64,000 nt of DNA from Bacteroidales bacterium (GTDB lineage: Bacteria; Bacteroidota; Bacteroidia; Bacteroidales; UBA3824), in NCBI GenBank assembly GCA_016286055.1, contig JAEERW010000002.1, positions 200,458-264,457 of the forward strand, written 5' to 3'. A program made the position numbers and the translations under genes. Shown here in pieces: positions 16,825 through 26,300 of the stretch. How positions within the stretch are numbered: position 1 is the stretch's first letter; each line of letters begins with the position of its first letter. The notes beneath the pieces were generated by a model that was not told where the DNA came from, did no database searches, and was given only the letters and a program-made list of their open reading frames with translations.

Positions 16825-16856
16825 CAAAGTTAGCGGTTTGCTTTCTATTCTCCAAA
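16825..16856 (-). promoter_or_regulatory. rhuM promoter
   Basis: Minus strand: TTTG (16856-16853), 20-bp spacer, TAACTTTG (16832-16825). Its position decides the start of the downstream gene: transcription would begin past the ATG at 16823. Confidence 0.6.
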
Positions 16857-16872
16857 TTTATTTTTTTCTTCT

Positions 16873-17010
16873 TTTTAACACCGAATTAAACGAAGAAAAC
16901 GAAAAACATTTATTTACAAAAAAATTATAAATCAACAAGTTGAATTATAATTTGGCGAATGGAACGAATACAATTGGTGGCGATTGAGTGTGATACGTTT
17001 GATTATGGGT
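16873..17010. repeat. Island intergenic repeat, copy B
   Basis: Shares ACCGAATTAAACGAAGAAAA and the hairpin (16922-16953; 15-bp arms, one mismatch, AA loop) plus GGCGAATGGAACGAATACAA with copies A and D, then diverges. It lies directly 3' of the membrane gene at 17043-18143. It lacks the second hairpin and the G-rich tail. Confidence 0.7.
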
Positions 17011-17042
17011 AGGTAATGTTACAGTTGTACCACAATATCTAA

Positions 17043-18143
17043 TCATTTATTCAAAAATGATTCCCCCCAATATAATTGGTATTCGTCGTTTTCATAATAC
17101 TGAATACCAAGTTTGAAAATATTATTTTTGTTATACAAAGATATTTTACGATTCGACAAATCAGATATTTCATTGTTCAAAAATTTCTGAAAAGCACAAA
17201 ATCTTTTGAGCGTTAAATCGTCAAAATCTCCTTCAATATCAATTAAATTATTCGATGAAACAATTTTAAAATTTGTAGAATCGCAACGATATTCAAAACA
17301 ATCTTTGAATCTGCCATTGTGATATTTGATGGTCAAATTAGGGTATGCGTTACGAGGGAAAATTGAATCATTGTGTATTATATATGTACTTCGGTAAAAA
17401 TTAAATGCCGCAAGTGTGTCTTCAATAAACTTATAGTTTACATTTTCCCTACCGTTCTTGATAAAATCTATTATTTTTATAAACCGTTTCTCTGTGTCAA
17501 TGGTATTATGTAACTCGCAAACTACATCTTGGGGATTGCTATATTCCCATTTGGCAGAATTGAATATACAGACTATCTCATTGCCTCTCAAATCACAAGA
17601 AAGTTTAGGAAAGGGAGACTTCACCATAGGGAACCACAATATAATGATAAACAAACTTAAAATTGGACAAAAACAATGATAAATAATTAACAGAATAAAA
17701 TGTTTTGTTTTTAATAATTCAATTGTTATTGCTATTGTTACTAAAAGTCCAAAAATATCAACAGCAATACTATGATAGTATTCAGAATGATACGACTGAA
17801 TAAAAAACGCCAATGTTATCAACAAGCCACACCCCAAGAAAAGGGATATTATAAAAATAATTTTAAACTGCATATTTTTTAACAAGATCATTAAAAAAAC
17901 TGCTAATAGTAAATTAATTACAAACTCGCGATAAGATGGAAACTCTACATTCCAAATACAATCTAATTGGTTGATAGGATTATAAACAACTAAATTTGAT
18001 AATAGGATAATACATACAATAATTCCAATAGCAATAACTGGTTTAATTATATCTTTTCGGGCAACACTTATGAATATAATATTAACTATAAACAAAATAG
18101 TTGCAACATAACCATAATACATATAAGATGCTAATGTTTCCAT
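17043..18143 (-). CDS. Polytopic membrane protein, possible immunity gene of module 2
   Basis: 366 residues, no family recognised. The N-terminal half (about 1-180) holds roughly six or seven hydrophobic helices; the C-terminal half is soluble and contains YSNPQDVVCELHNTI and CFEYRCDSTNF. Only 2 bp separate it from the toxin-like module upstream, so the two are surely co-transcribed. A membrane protein immediately downstream of a variable toxin-like C-terminus suggests an immunity role against a toxin acting in the envelope. That is inference; there is no similarity to the candidate immunity proteins at 14584 or 22916 that I can see. Confidence 0.7.
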   Translation of the reverse strand: METLASYMYYGYVATILFIVNIIFISVARKDIIKPVIAIGIIVCIILLSNLVVYNPINQLDCIWNVEFPSYREFVINLLLAVFLMILLKNMQFKIIFIISLFLGCGLLITLAFFIQSYHSEYYHSIAVDIFGLLVTIAITIELLKTKHFILLIIYHCFCPILSLFIIILWFPMVKSPFPKLSCDLRGNEIVCIFNSAKWEYSNPQDVVCELHNTIDTEKRFIKIIDFIKNGRENVNYKFIEDTLAAFNFYRSTYIIHNDSIFPRNAYPNLTIKYHNGRFKDCFEYRCDSTNFKIVSSNNLIDIEGDFDDLTLKRFCAFQKFLNNEISDLSNRKISLYNKNNIFKLGIQYYENDEYQLYWGESFLNK

Positions 18144-18145
18144 TA

Positions 18146-19843
18146 TTATTCATTTTTTTTAAACAAAACATAATCATGATAAATAATCGTTGTTTTGAAT
18201 GGCTTGCATCCAAATTTGTGTTGCAAAACAAAAAAGGCATTCAAACAATCAAATTTAGATTTTATAGAAGTGAAAAAATCCTCGAAGTCTGCACCATACC
18301 AATCTTGAATGGATAATGTAATATCAGCCACATAATAGAAACCATCAACACCTTTCGTAACTCTTTTATAAATATCTAAATCTAATTCCAATCTTTGAGT
18401 TCCACCCATCAAACCATAATAATCGTAATATAAAATATCCGCTCCCTTTTTTAGATCAATTATAACTTGCTGCAAATCAATATTTTTAATATTGGAGATA
18501 TCCTGAGATAACTCATTTTTTAGTTTAGGTATATAGGACAACCCAAAATTCGGTAATACAGTATCTTTAAATATATTACTTAGGGCTGTTTTGTTATTAA
18601 TATTATTATAAATATAATCTACAATGCTTTTATAAAAGAATTTTTGAAATAATATATTATTATGTAGGTTTTTAGACAAAAAATGACATTCTTGAAACTT
18701 TAATTCTTCTTCCCCATTGACACAGAAACAGTCTTTCTCTTCCCCTTTCTCGCAGCGAGGCAAATCTGTTTTTGTGTCATAAAACATTTTTGTAATAATT
18801 TCAGAAACATCCTTTGACAAGACATTACTACTTCCAAATAATCCTCCAGTTTGATAAATCTTTTCGACTTCTGTTTTAGATTTCGCATCATACTTTTTTA
18901 TTTTAGCTATAATATCATTATCTCCCTCAAACTTTTTAAATCGACGTTCTTTTTTTAAAATTTGGAGTAAATTACCTTCATGAGAAACACTTCCAAAACC
19001 TTTTTGGAAACCTCCACATTCAGCATGTATATGGTTGTTATCAGGGAAAAGGTCGTGATATCCATTTGGTGTATATATTCCTAATTTTTTAAATTCACTA
19101 AAAGTTTTACGCTCAGCATAATTAGACATATTAGCCCATAATAATTTCACTTCCAAAGGATCAAATAACGGACTTGACAATACTGCGCAAAAAGTTGCAA
19201 AAGAAAAACCAAATACATTAAAAATAGTAATGAAATCTCCGGGTATAATGATATTCTCACCCTCACTCTCATCCTTATTCCACTTCATCCACACCCTGCT
19301 CGGGTCTTGGATTTGATCCCATTGAAAATGCCAAAGTTCTTCGCCGTTGGCGTAATCCATAAGGTTGGCGGTTTTGCCTGAATTGGTTGAATTTTCAAAC
19401 ACGTGCTCCAAGCCTGCAATGCCGTGCCCAAGTTCGTGGGCTATGGTGTGAGGCGAGCCGCCGTCGTAGATAAAGCCGGCGTTGTAGCCACGCGGCATAT
19501 AGCCCGATACGGGGGTGCCGCTGCCGTCTTTCTTGTCGGTGACGTTGTCGATAAAGAAAAGATAGTAGACTCCGTCAGTCATCTTTTTTTCCTTTTCGTA
19601 GGCGGATAGTACTTTCTTCTGGTCGTCGTTGTAGACGGTGAGGTTGCCGCTACCAATGCGGTCGAAGGCGTAGGTTTGGTTTTTGCCAGCAGACTTGAAG
19701 TTTATTTGCCACTCCCCTAACGAATCCAGCTGACGGTGGTATTCGTTGAGGAGGTGGCGGTCGTCGCCTGCAAATTTATATTCCTTTACGCCCATTACTT
19801 GTCCTTTTTTGGCGTAAAGATAGTCAAATTTTTGATTAATCAA
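18146..19843 (-). CDS. Orphan module 2: zincin domain with DUF3289-like C-terminus, no signal peptide
   Basis: 565 residues if it starts at the TTG at 19843. The first half matches the 1694-residue protein (from INQKFDYLYA through the zincin motif HTIAHELGHGIAGLEH to WMKWNK) with two in-frame gaps. After WNKDESEGE it is unique. The last 120 residues (LYYDYYGLMGG, DWYGADFEDF, AFFVLQHKFGCKPFKTTI) remind me of DUF3289, a domain known at the ends of some toxins; this is a tentative recollection. DNA similarity begins upstream of the TTG, at about 19875, just after an in-frame stop. No promoter, signal peptide or good start codon is visible, so it looks like a displaced or silent cassette rather than a normally expressed gene. 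Confidence 0.7.
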   Translation of the reverse strand: MINQKFDYLYAKKGQVMGVKEYKFAGDDRHLLNEYHRQLDSLGEWQINFKSAGKNQTYAFDRIGSGNLTVYNDDQKKVLSAYEKEKKMTDGVYYLFFIDNVTDKKDGSGTPVSGYMPRGYNAGFIYDGGSPHTIAHELGHGIAGLEHVFENSTNSGKTANLMDYANGEELWHFQWDQIQDPSRVWMKWNKDESEGENIIIPGDFITIFNVFGFSFATFCAVLSSPLFDPLEVKLLWANMSNYAERKTFSEFKKLGIYTPNGYHDLFPDNNHIHAECGGFQKGFGSVSHEGNLLQILKKERRFKKFEGDNDIIAKIKKYDAKSKTEVEKIYQTGGLFGSSNVLSKDVSEIITKMFYDTKTDLPRCEKGEEKDCFCVNGEEELKFQECHFLSKNLHNNILFQKFFYKSIVDYIYNNINNKTALSNIFKDTVLPNFGLSYIPKLKNELSQDISNIKNIDLQQVIIDLKKGADILYYDYYGLMGGTQRLELDLDIYKRVTKGVDGFYYVADITLSIQDWYGADFEDFFTSIKSKFDCLNAFFVLQHKFGCKPFKTTIIYHDYVLFKKNE

Positions 19844-19901
19844 AATTGTGTCGCGGATTTTGTTGTCGGTGGGTGATTATGGCTATAAATAGATTGTTTT
19901 T

Positions 19902-19932
19902 TTTGTTTTTAGGAAAATATATAATATATTTG
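19902..19932 (+). promoter_or_regulatory. Promoter of the Rpn-like nuclease gene
   Basis: TTTG (19902-19905), 19-bp spacer, TATATTTG (19925-19932): a full consensus promoter with a leader of about 16 nt to the ATG at 19955. Confidence 0.7.
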
Positions 19933-19954
19933 CAGCGAACTAAACTCGTGTAAT

Positions 19955-20911
19955 ATGAATAAGATCAACTACATTCGTTTCTACTGGGCTATCAAGAAAC
20001 TTCTCCGCGATAAGGCTAATTTCGGCATTCTCGAAGGGTTTATCGAGGTTTTTCTTAAAAAGAAAGGCTGCAAGATAATAGAAATTCTTGAAAGTGAATC
20101 TAATCAAAAGTTCGATGATGACAAGTTTAACCGTGTGGATATCAAAGCAAAAGATGCCGATGGTGAAATATTCATAGTGGAGATTCAACTTACCCGCTAC
20201 GTCAACTATATGGAGCGAGTGTTGTTTGGTGCTGCCAAAGCCGTTACAGAGCAACTTAACGATGGCGACGATTATGGTAAAATCAAGAAAATATACTCTA
20301 TATCAATAGTTTACTACGATTTTGGCATTGGCAAAGATTACCTTTATGTGGGTGAAACCAAATTTGTGGGCGTTCATTGCAACGATGAGTTGTTAATATC
20401 TGAAAAAGAAGAACTTACCCTTTTTGAAAAAGAACAAGACAAAGCCAAAAATAAAGACCGCAAGTTTAAATACGAACGTCACAATGCGGGCGACATTATG
20501 CCCACATATTATATGATTCGTGTAAATTCGTTTGACGACACCATCAAAACAGCTATGGACGAATGGATGGAGTTTCTTAAAAACTCTGAAATCAAATCCG
20601 ACACCAAAGTTCCCGGACTTGTGGAAGCCAAGGAGATTATGAAATTCGACCGAATGACCAAGGAGGAACAAGACACTTATATCCGCCACCTTGATGCCGT
20701 AGCCAACGAAAAAGAGGCTATACTCACCGCTAAGATAGAAGGAAAGATTGAAGGAAGAGAAGAAGGAAGAGAAGAAGGAAAAGCAGAAGGCATTGCCCAA
20801 CGCAACAAGGAGATAGCCACCGAAATGAAGAACAACGGTATATCGGTGGAGGTGATTTCTGTGGTTATGAAACTACCTGTGGAGGAGGTAAAAAAACTAT
20901 TGAACCAATAA
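19955..20911 (+). CDS. Rpn-like PD-(D/E)XK nuclease / transposase-family protein
   Basis: 318 residues, typical of the PDDEXK_2 (Rpn-like) proteins that are multi-copy in gut Bacteroidota and Firmicutes. Rpn proteins promote recA-independent recombination and cut DNA. The core is visible: Asp62 in NRVDIKAKD and Glu76-x-Gln78 in FIVEIQL, in the order expected for this family. The C-terminus is charged and repetitive (EGKIEGREEGREEGKAEG, about 262-280), then a short helical motif (ISVEVISVVMKLPVEEVKKLL) often seen at the end of these proteins. It has its own strong promoter, is intact, and sits between two orphan toxin-like modules on the opposite strand. Confidence 0.85.
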   Translation: MNKINYIRFYWAIKKLLRDKANFGILEGFIEVFLKKKGCKIIEILESESNQKFDDDKFNRVDIKAKDADGEIFIVEIQLTRYVNYMERVLFGAAKAVTEQLNDGDDYGKIKKIYSISIVYYDFGIGKDYLYVGETKFVGVHCNDELLISEKEELTLFEKEQDKAKNKDRKFKYERHNAGDIMPTYYMIRVNSFDDTIKTAMDEWMEFLKNSEIKSDTKVPGLVEAKEIMKFDRMTKEEQDTYIRHLDAVANEKEAILTAKIEGKIEGREEGREEGKAEGIAQRNKEIATEMKNNGISVEVISVVMKLPVEEVKKLLNQ

Positions 20912-20964
20912 CTTTATTTCACTACGGAAAAAACGAAAAGCACAGAAAAGATATTGCTTTTTAT

Positions 20965-21335
20965 CCCCCCGCCAAGGCGGTGAGGGATTCTTTTAAACAA
21001 AAATTAAAGCGAATGAAAATGAATGAAAACGAATTTGTTTTGCTTTTTAAAACCGAATTAAAACGAAGGTAACGAAGATTTCTTTAACCACGGAACACAC
21101 TAAAAGACACGGAAAAAACACAAGGCAACAAGTTGCGTTGTGTTTTGGTTGAAGACACGGAAACTATGCTTGGCATAGTGGCAATACCGAGGGACACCCG
21201 CTTTTGGAAGGGGTATTGATGGCTTGGTACAATATATTGTTTGTCAAGCGTTTATTGATATCCAATAAAGGGGCTGAAAACATTTGGTTTATATTGCGGT
21301 ATGTAAGTGATACTACAAGTTGTTAGTTTGTAGGG
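20965..21335. repeat. Island intergenic repeat, copy C (fills 20912-21361)
   Basis: One of the two longest copies. Modules in order: a GC-rich inverted repeat (CCGCCAAGGCGG), TTTTAAACAAAAATTAAAGCG, ACCGAATTAAAACGAA, CACGGAACACAC tract, hairpin 21115-21146 (15-bp arms, one mismatch, AA loop), a small hairpin ACTATGC-TTG-GCATAGT, then from 21179 a 120-bp block shared with copy D containing TTTATTGATATCCAATAAA. It lies 3' of orphan module 3. The gap holds no gene that I can see. Confidence 0.75.
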
Positions 21336-21361
21336 TTGTTAGTGGATGAGTTTTATTTCTA

Positions 21362-21745
21362 TTAAGGTGTATTTGTTGTATCAGAAATTATATTAGTAGC
21401 ACTATCCGTTTCTTTGCAATATTTGAGATAATACTCTTTTGCTTGTGGTATTTCTTCAAAGACCTGTTCTTTGGAGTAGATGCCTTCGTGAAAGAGAAAG
21501 GCGAAGGATGAGCCTACAAGGGCACGGTTGGCGGCGGTTTGGAGGCTGTCGGCTTGGGGGTATGAGCCAAAGTCTACTACTACACGGTCGGTTTTACCAC
21601 TTTCTACCGATTTATAGCGGAAATCGTAATTGCCTGATTTTGGATAGTATTGGTCGGTGGCGAAGATGCCGTGGTTGCCAGAGGCGACAAATTCTGATTT
21701 GCCCATAGATAGGGAGTATGAGGATTTCACGAACGCTGTATCCAA
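21362..21745 (-). CDS. Orphan module 3: short fragment of the toxin-like conserved region
   Basis: 127 residues. Residues 22-55 (SGNHGIFATDQYYPKSGNYDF...VESGKTDRVVVDFGSYPQADS) match about residues 611-656 of the 1694-residue protein; the final 70 residues (LQTAANRALVGSSFAFLFHEGIYSKEQVF...) are unique and short. There is no signal peptide, and the first ATG lies inside the 3' end of vapC (19-bp overlap), so any transcription would come from the vapBC promoter. No membrane gene follows. It may be a remnant of a larger cassette rather than a functional gene. Confidence 0.5.
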   Translation of the reverse strand: MDTAFVKSSYSLSMGKSEFVASGNHGIFATDQYYPKSGNYDFRYKSVESGKTDRVVVDFGSYPQADSLQTAANRALVGSSFAFLFHEGIYSKEQVFEEIPQAKEYYLKYCKETDSATNIISDTTNTP

Positions 21746-22143
21746 TTTTCAACTTTAACGCCTGGCATTGGCTCAAAATGCTTTATGTTGTCGGTTACAA
21801 CCGTGAGCCCGTAATGAAGGGCTGTGGCTCCTATCAGAATATCGAAATTGCCGATTTCTTTATCGAGAGATTTTTTCTTTTTCCTCAATGCACAACGTAT
21901 TTCGGCGTACTCATCACATACCTGACCTATGCCAAGAACTGTTACTGATTCACGAAGTTCCTGCGGTTCTTTGATATGGCGTTCGTAATCTTTGCTGTTC
22001 AACGCTCCAAATGTCATTTCTGCCAATGTAACTTCCGACACGTAAAGTTGGTCAGGATCTAATTCTTTTATACGTTTACGTATTTCTGGTCGCCGGTGGA
22101 AATGCTCTATCCACGTGTTGGTATCGAGTATGTATTTTTCCAT
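21727..22143 (-). CDS. vapC: VapC-type PIN-domain ribonuclease toxin
   Basis: 138 residues, normal length for a PIN-domain toxin. VapC proteins cleave specific RNAs, often initiator tRNA or rRNA, when released from the antitoxin. The acidic metal-binding residues are in place: Asp7 (LDTNTWIE), Glu42 (LAEMTFG), Asp101 (FDILIGATA) and Asp118 (VTDNIKHF). It follows the antitoxin gene by 4 bp. Its 3' end overlaps orphan module 3, which suggests the module was joined to the toxin gene by recombination without disrupting it. Predicted to be active. Confidence 0.88.
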   Translation of the reverse strand: MEKYILDTNTWIEHFHRRPEIRKRIKELDPDQLYVSEVTLAEMTFGALNSKDYERHIKEPQELRESVTVLGIGQVCDEYAEIRCALRKKKKSLDKEIGNFDILIGATALHYGLTVVTDNIKHFEPMPGVKVENWIQRS

Positions 22144-22147
22144 ATCC

Positions 22148-22450
22148 TCAATCCATATTTACTTCGCGTAAGACATCGTGCTCGCGGCACTCCTTAATGG
22201 CGGCTTCCATTCGAGCGGCATCTTCTGGGTCGTCGGCCCAACAGCCTGACAGAGCCATCAATTTGCGTTTGCGCTCCGCTTTGCTTAGTGTCTGAGGTTT
22301 TGACACAGGTTTCTCTTGGTTGGTCTTTTCTGTTACTAATGCTAACAAAAAAGTCGCAACCTCCAACTTCACCGCATCGCTTTCTGTTTTCAACATATTA
22401 ACGTACGGTGCGCTTGCTGGTGATGGGGTTCGTAATAGTGTTCCGGTCAT
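22148..22450 (-). CDS. vapB: VapB-like antitoxin
   Basis: 100 residues encoded just upstream of vapC. The C-terminal half (SKAERKRKLMALSGCWADDPEDAARMEAAI) looks like the toxin-neutralising tail of small antitoxins that pair with PIN toxins; I see no clear DNA-binding fold at the N-terminus. The ATG at 22450 is supported by a consensus promoter ending about 30 bp upstream; a second in-frame Met lies at residue 19. Its identification rests mainly on position and size. Confidence 0.75.
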   Translation of the reverse strand: MTGTLLRTPSPASAPYVNMLKTESDAVKLEVATFLLALVTEKTNQEKPVSKPQTLSKAERKRKLMALSGCWADDPEDAARMEAAIKECREHDVLREVNMD

Positions 22451-22480
22451 ATCGCGTTGTGTTTGTCAGTTTGTTTTCTG

Positions 22481-22511
22481 CAAATATAGCGATTGTTTCT
22501 GAGATTACAAA
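22481..22511 (-). promoter_or_regulatory. vapBC promoter
   Basis: Minus strand: TTTG (22511-22508), 19-bp spacer, TATATTTG (22488-22481), giving a leader of about 24 nt to vapB. Confidence 0.7.
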
Positions 22512-22540
22512 ACACGAATGGTTATTTTTTTTACGCGACA

Positions 22541-22905
22541 CAGCCGGGCGGCGGGGGCTTTTTTCTTTTAAACAAAAATTGAAGCGAATGGAAACGAATT
22601 CAAATGAATTTTTTCTTTAACACCGAATTAAACGAATAAAACAAATACTTCTATTTAACAAAGAAATTATAAATCAACAAGTTGAATTATAATTTAGCGA
22701 ATGTAACGAATACAAATTAATGTGTGGTTTCTGCCACAGAAACTATCCTTGCCATAATGGCAATACCGATGGACACCCGCTTTTGGAAGGGGTATTGATG
22801 GCTTGGTACAATATGCTGTTTGTCAAGGTTTTATTGATATCCAATAAAAGGGTTGATAACATTGGTTTATATTGTTATGTGTGTTGAGTTAGTTTGAGGG
22901 GGCGG
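22541..22905. repeat. Island intergenic repeat, copy D (most of 22451-22915)
   Basis: Long copy lying between the vapBC promoter and the stop of the membrane gene at 22916. Modules: GC-rich patch, TTTTAAACAAAAATTGAAGCG (shared with C), ACCGAATTAAACGAA, hairpin 22664-22695 (shared with A and B), ATTAATGTGTGGTTTCTGCCAC (shared with A), then a 120-bp block from 22759 shared with C, and a G-rich tail shared with A. It therefore combines modules found separately in the other copies. Confidence 0.75.
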
Positions 22906-22915
22906 TATTAATAAT

Positions 22916-23398
22916 TCAAGTGGCTCTTTTCTTTACCTTATCTTTTTTCTCTTTATTCTTCGTTTTCTGTATAAACCTGATTGCGTTAAAAACTGAGACA
23001 AATAATAAAAACAAAGAAAATATCCAATAAGAAAGCATAGAAGAATACTCTATTTTCATCTCTCCATTTATTTTTAACTGAGTAACTAAATATTCATAAG
23101 GTCCTCCAATAAAATGTGCAACCTGTCCAGTTCCTCGAATTGTTTGTCTGTAAAACCAAACTTCAACAGTATCACCGCAATGCATTTGACGGATAATAGA
23201 ATCATTTTGTCGATCAAGGGATTCATATTTATAATCTGAACCATCAATCTTAAACCAAGGATACTTTGTTTTTTTGATATCTGATACTCTACCATTAATA
23301 TAATCCATTTGACAAAAAAACAATGGAGTAATACAAATCCAAAAAATAAATCCTATAAATCCTACAATTGCTATAGCCAAATTTTCACTTTTCTTCAT
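22916..23398 (-). CDS. Two-span membrane protein, possible immunity protein of the 1694-residue toxin-like protein
   Basis: 160 residues: hydrophobic helices at about 8-30 and 122-143 flank a soluble domain of about 90 residues (DYINGRVSDIKKTKYPWFKIDGSDYKY..., GDTVEVWFY), and a lysine-rich tail follows (KNKEKKDKVKKR). No family recognised for certain. The ATG lies inside the last codons of the large upstream gene (14-bp overlap), implying translational coupling. Tight coupling to the variable end of a toxin-like protein is the main reason to suspect immunity. Without that context it would be an unremarkable small membrane protein. Confidence 0.7.
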   Translation of the reverse strand: MKKSENLAIAIVGFIGFIFWICITPLFFCQMDYINGRVSDIKKTKYPWFKIDGSDYKYESLDRQNDSIIRQMHCGDTVEVWFYRQTIRGTGQVAHFIGGPYEYLVTQLKINGEMKIEYSSMLSYWIFSLFLLFVSVFNAIRFIQKTKNKEKKDKVKKRAT

Positions 23399-26300
23399 TT
23401 TCTATTTTAAAATCTATTTTAATTTGGTTAATAATATTACTTAATTCTTCATAATAACCTTCCTCTTCTTTCGAGGTGACTCTATTATAAAGTTGTGTAT
23501 ATTCATAATGTAATTGCGAGTACATTTGCTTGATTTCTTCTGACAAATGGATTGCCTCTAATTTAGCCTCGTAATCAAATAATTTATTTAAAAAATCATT
23601 ATCAATGGATGCTTTAATGTCCACATCAAAGTTCGCATTTTTTGATAGTGACTCCAATTGAGTCAAAGTAGCCCTATATTCTTTCAAATATGTATTCAAT
23701 GATTTTAATTCATTAACATATTCGTCTAATTGTTTTAAATCTAAATTCTTAAAATCTAAATTCTTAGTCTTATTAATAAAATTTGTTAACACATTTTTTA
23801 AATCCCGAGAAAGATTCGTTTTTTTTGTAATCTTTTGTGTTGTTTCAAGAAGATTTTTATGTATTTGTTCAAATTCTTTATACTGAATATTCGATGGGAT
23901 TATTAGTTCCACAGCACCCCACAATAACGTAAAATAATCAATAATTTTGTTGCCTTTTTCAAAATTCTTGTTCAACCAAGTCACACAATCTTCCGATAAT
24001 ATAATAGTACTATAGGCATTACAACCAAAACTGATAGTACTCTTAGTCAGTGCCCAAATAGTTGTTCTTGACGCTCCGACTTTAATCAGATTTGCGCCTG
24101 TTCCTATCAAATCTTTCACAGATAGGCCAAGGGTTAAAAGGGTAGTGGCAATTGTAATGCCGTTTCTAAAATCCTGCTCATCTTGTGTGGTGGCGATCCA
24201 ATTAAAAAAGAATGCAGGCATAGCAACAGTCTGTCCTGATTCTATTTGCCCTGCCAAAAACGACGGCACGGTTTCGAATACTATAATAACGGTTTTGTAT
24301 GGGTCTACCAAGCGTTCTATACTTGTATGAGAAGCAAATAATTTAAAGCCTTCGTACTGGTCTATTTTTACTTTACCTTCTTGCCAATAACTGCTGTAAG
24401 CGATGTTGGTGCTTGGCTGAAACAACGAACGGTGCCAAACGAATGTATAAGGATATGTGCCTGATTCGAGCAAACCATTATCAGGATTCATACCTTGAAA
24501 ATATTGAAACCAAGATTGCACAATATCTCTATTATATTCTTTGACCCAATATTCGAATAGCGTAGAGGCAAAATATGCAAATACTGAAGATGATAAATGA
24601 CTTTGAATTTTACATAAAAGATTATCTGATGCTAAATGGTCTAATAATGGTTTGTATTCCTCTACTGAAACAGACTTAAATACTTGCTTAACAATATGAT
24701 CGTCAGCAATGGTCTTCATATTCTCTTTATACAACTCCATTTGAACGATATAACTGGTCTGACTTGGCGATGCAATGTCTAATGGATTTATATAAATAGG
24801 AGAGTTGCCCAATAAGGTAAGGATATGTTTTCTCGCAGGCAATAATAGGTGTCTGTCATCGGTTAAACATCTAAGGAGACCATTTAACAAATTGACATTA
24901 TCACATTTGAGCAATGTTTCGTTAAGTTTCTGAACATCGAACAGGTTGTTGAGGAACTCTTCCAAGACAAGCAATTTTTGTTCACTGTCCCATAGGATAG
25001 GGCTACCAAATGCTTGCTCGGTTTGGTTTTGATAATTGTCGAAAAGTTTGTTCATTTCAGAGTTGCTTGAGGCTATTTCCTCAATTTTGAGAGCGATACG
25101 TGTTATTACTGCTTCTTTTTTGATATCGTTGCCTCCACTGAGAGATAGTGACAACGCTTCTATTTGTGCTTTATAAAAATCAATTGCTGCTTGGGTTTTA
25201 AGGCAGTTTGTTGGGTCTTTTACCTTGAACTCGGTTGTGGGTAGTTTATTCAACCAATCGGGCAAACGCTTAGCACATATTCCCTTAGCACAGTATTTAG
25301 TTGCCTGTTTGATCTGAGTTCTTTCTGATTCCGACAGGGCATCAAGTGTGGTTTGAATTATATTTACTCCACAAAGGGTGTTAAATCCAAGGGTGATGTG
25401 GTCAGTTTTGTCAAGTTGTTTGGATATTTCTTCTTCGTAAAATACGGGAACATTGCCGTTGTATTGAATATATGATTTCACATCATTAGGATTAGTGCCT
25501 ACGACCTTAGCGTATCCATTGAAACACCAAATGTCGTTCTTCTTACCATACACTGCGACATAAGTGCCGTCTTCTGTTGTAAAACTCGTCAATGCACCTT
25601 GTGGGACATATTCAAATATGCTTAAAAATGATAATTCTTTGATGCCTTTAGGTAGCACTATCGGCAACCCAGATGGTGCGAAACAAGCGAGACGACCGTC
25701 GGCCACCAATGCGAAGTTTGGACGATACTTAAAAGTCGCATTGGCAGTGTCTAATTCAGCAAGTAAAGAGTCATAACGAATACTCTCTCCCTCTTCTTCC
25801 GCCTTATTCCACTTCATCCAAACCCTACTCGGATCTTGTATTTGATCCCATTGAAAATGCCAGAGTTCTTCGCCGTTGGCGTAATCCATAAGGTTGGCGG
25901 TTTTGCCAGAGTTGTTTGAATTTTCAAACACGTGCTCTAAGCCTGCAATGCCGTGTCCAAGTTCGTGGGCGATGGTGTGGGGTGAGCCGCCATCGTATAT
26001 GAAACCGGCGTTATAGCCACGCGGCATATAGCCGGAGACGGGGGTGCCGCTACCGTCTTTCTTGTCGGTGACGTTGTCGATGAAGAAAAGATAGAAGACT
26101 CCGTCAGTCATCTTTTTTTCCTTTTCGTAGGCTTGTAACACTCTCTTCTGGTTGTCGTTATAGACGGTTAAAACGCCGCTGCCGCCGTGAGAAAAGGATG
26201 TTAAATTAGGTATTTCAATTTCGTCGGAAAGGATTTCAAACTCTACTACTGCGGGTAGAAATACTTTGTCTAGGGACTCTTTTATTTCTTTGAAACTTTC

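Noticed and set aside
12471..22905. Insertion sequence explaining the intergenic repeats
   Set aside because: No transposase gene, terminal inverted repeats or target-site duplications were found at the repeat copies.
23385..24000. T9SS sorting domain at the end of the 1694-residue protein
   Set aside because: The C-terminus is helical and charged, with no PNP motif or terminal beta strands of a sorting domain.
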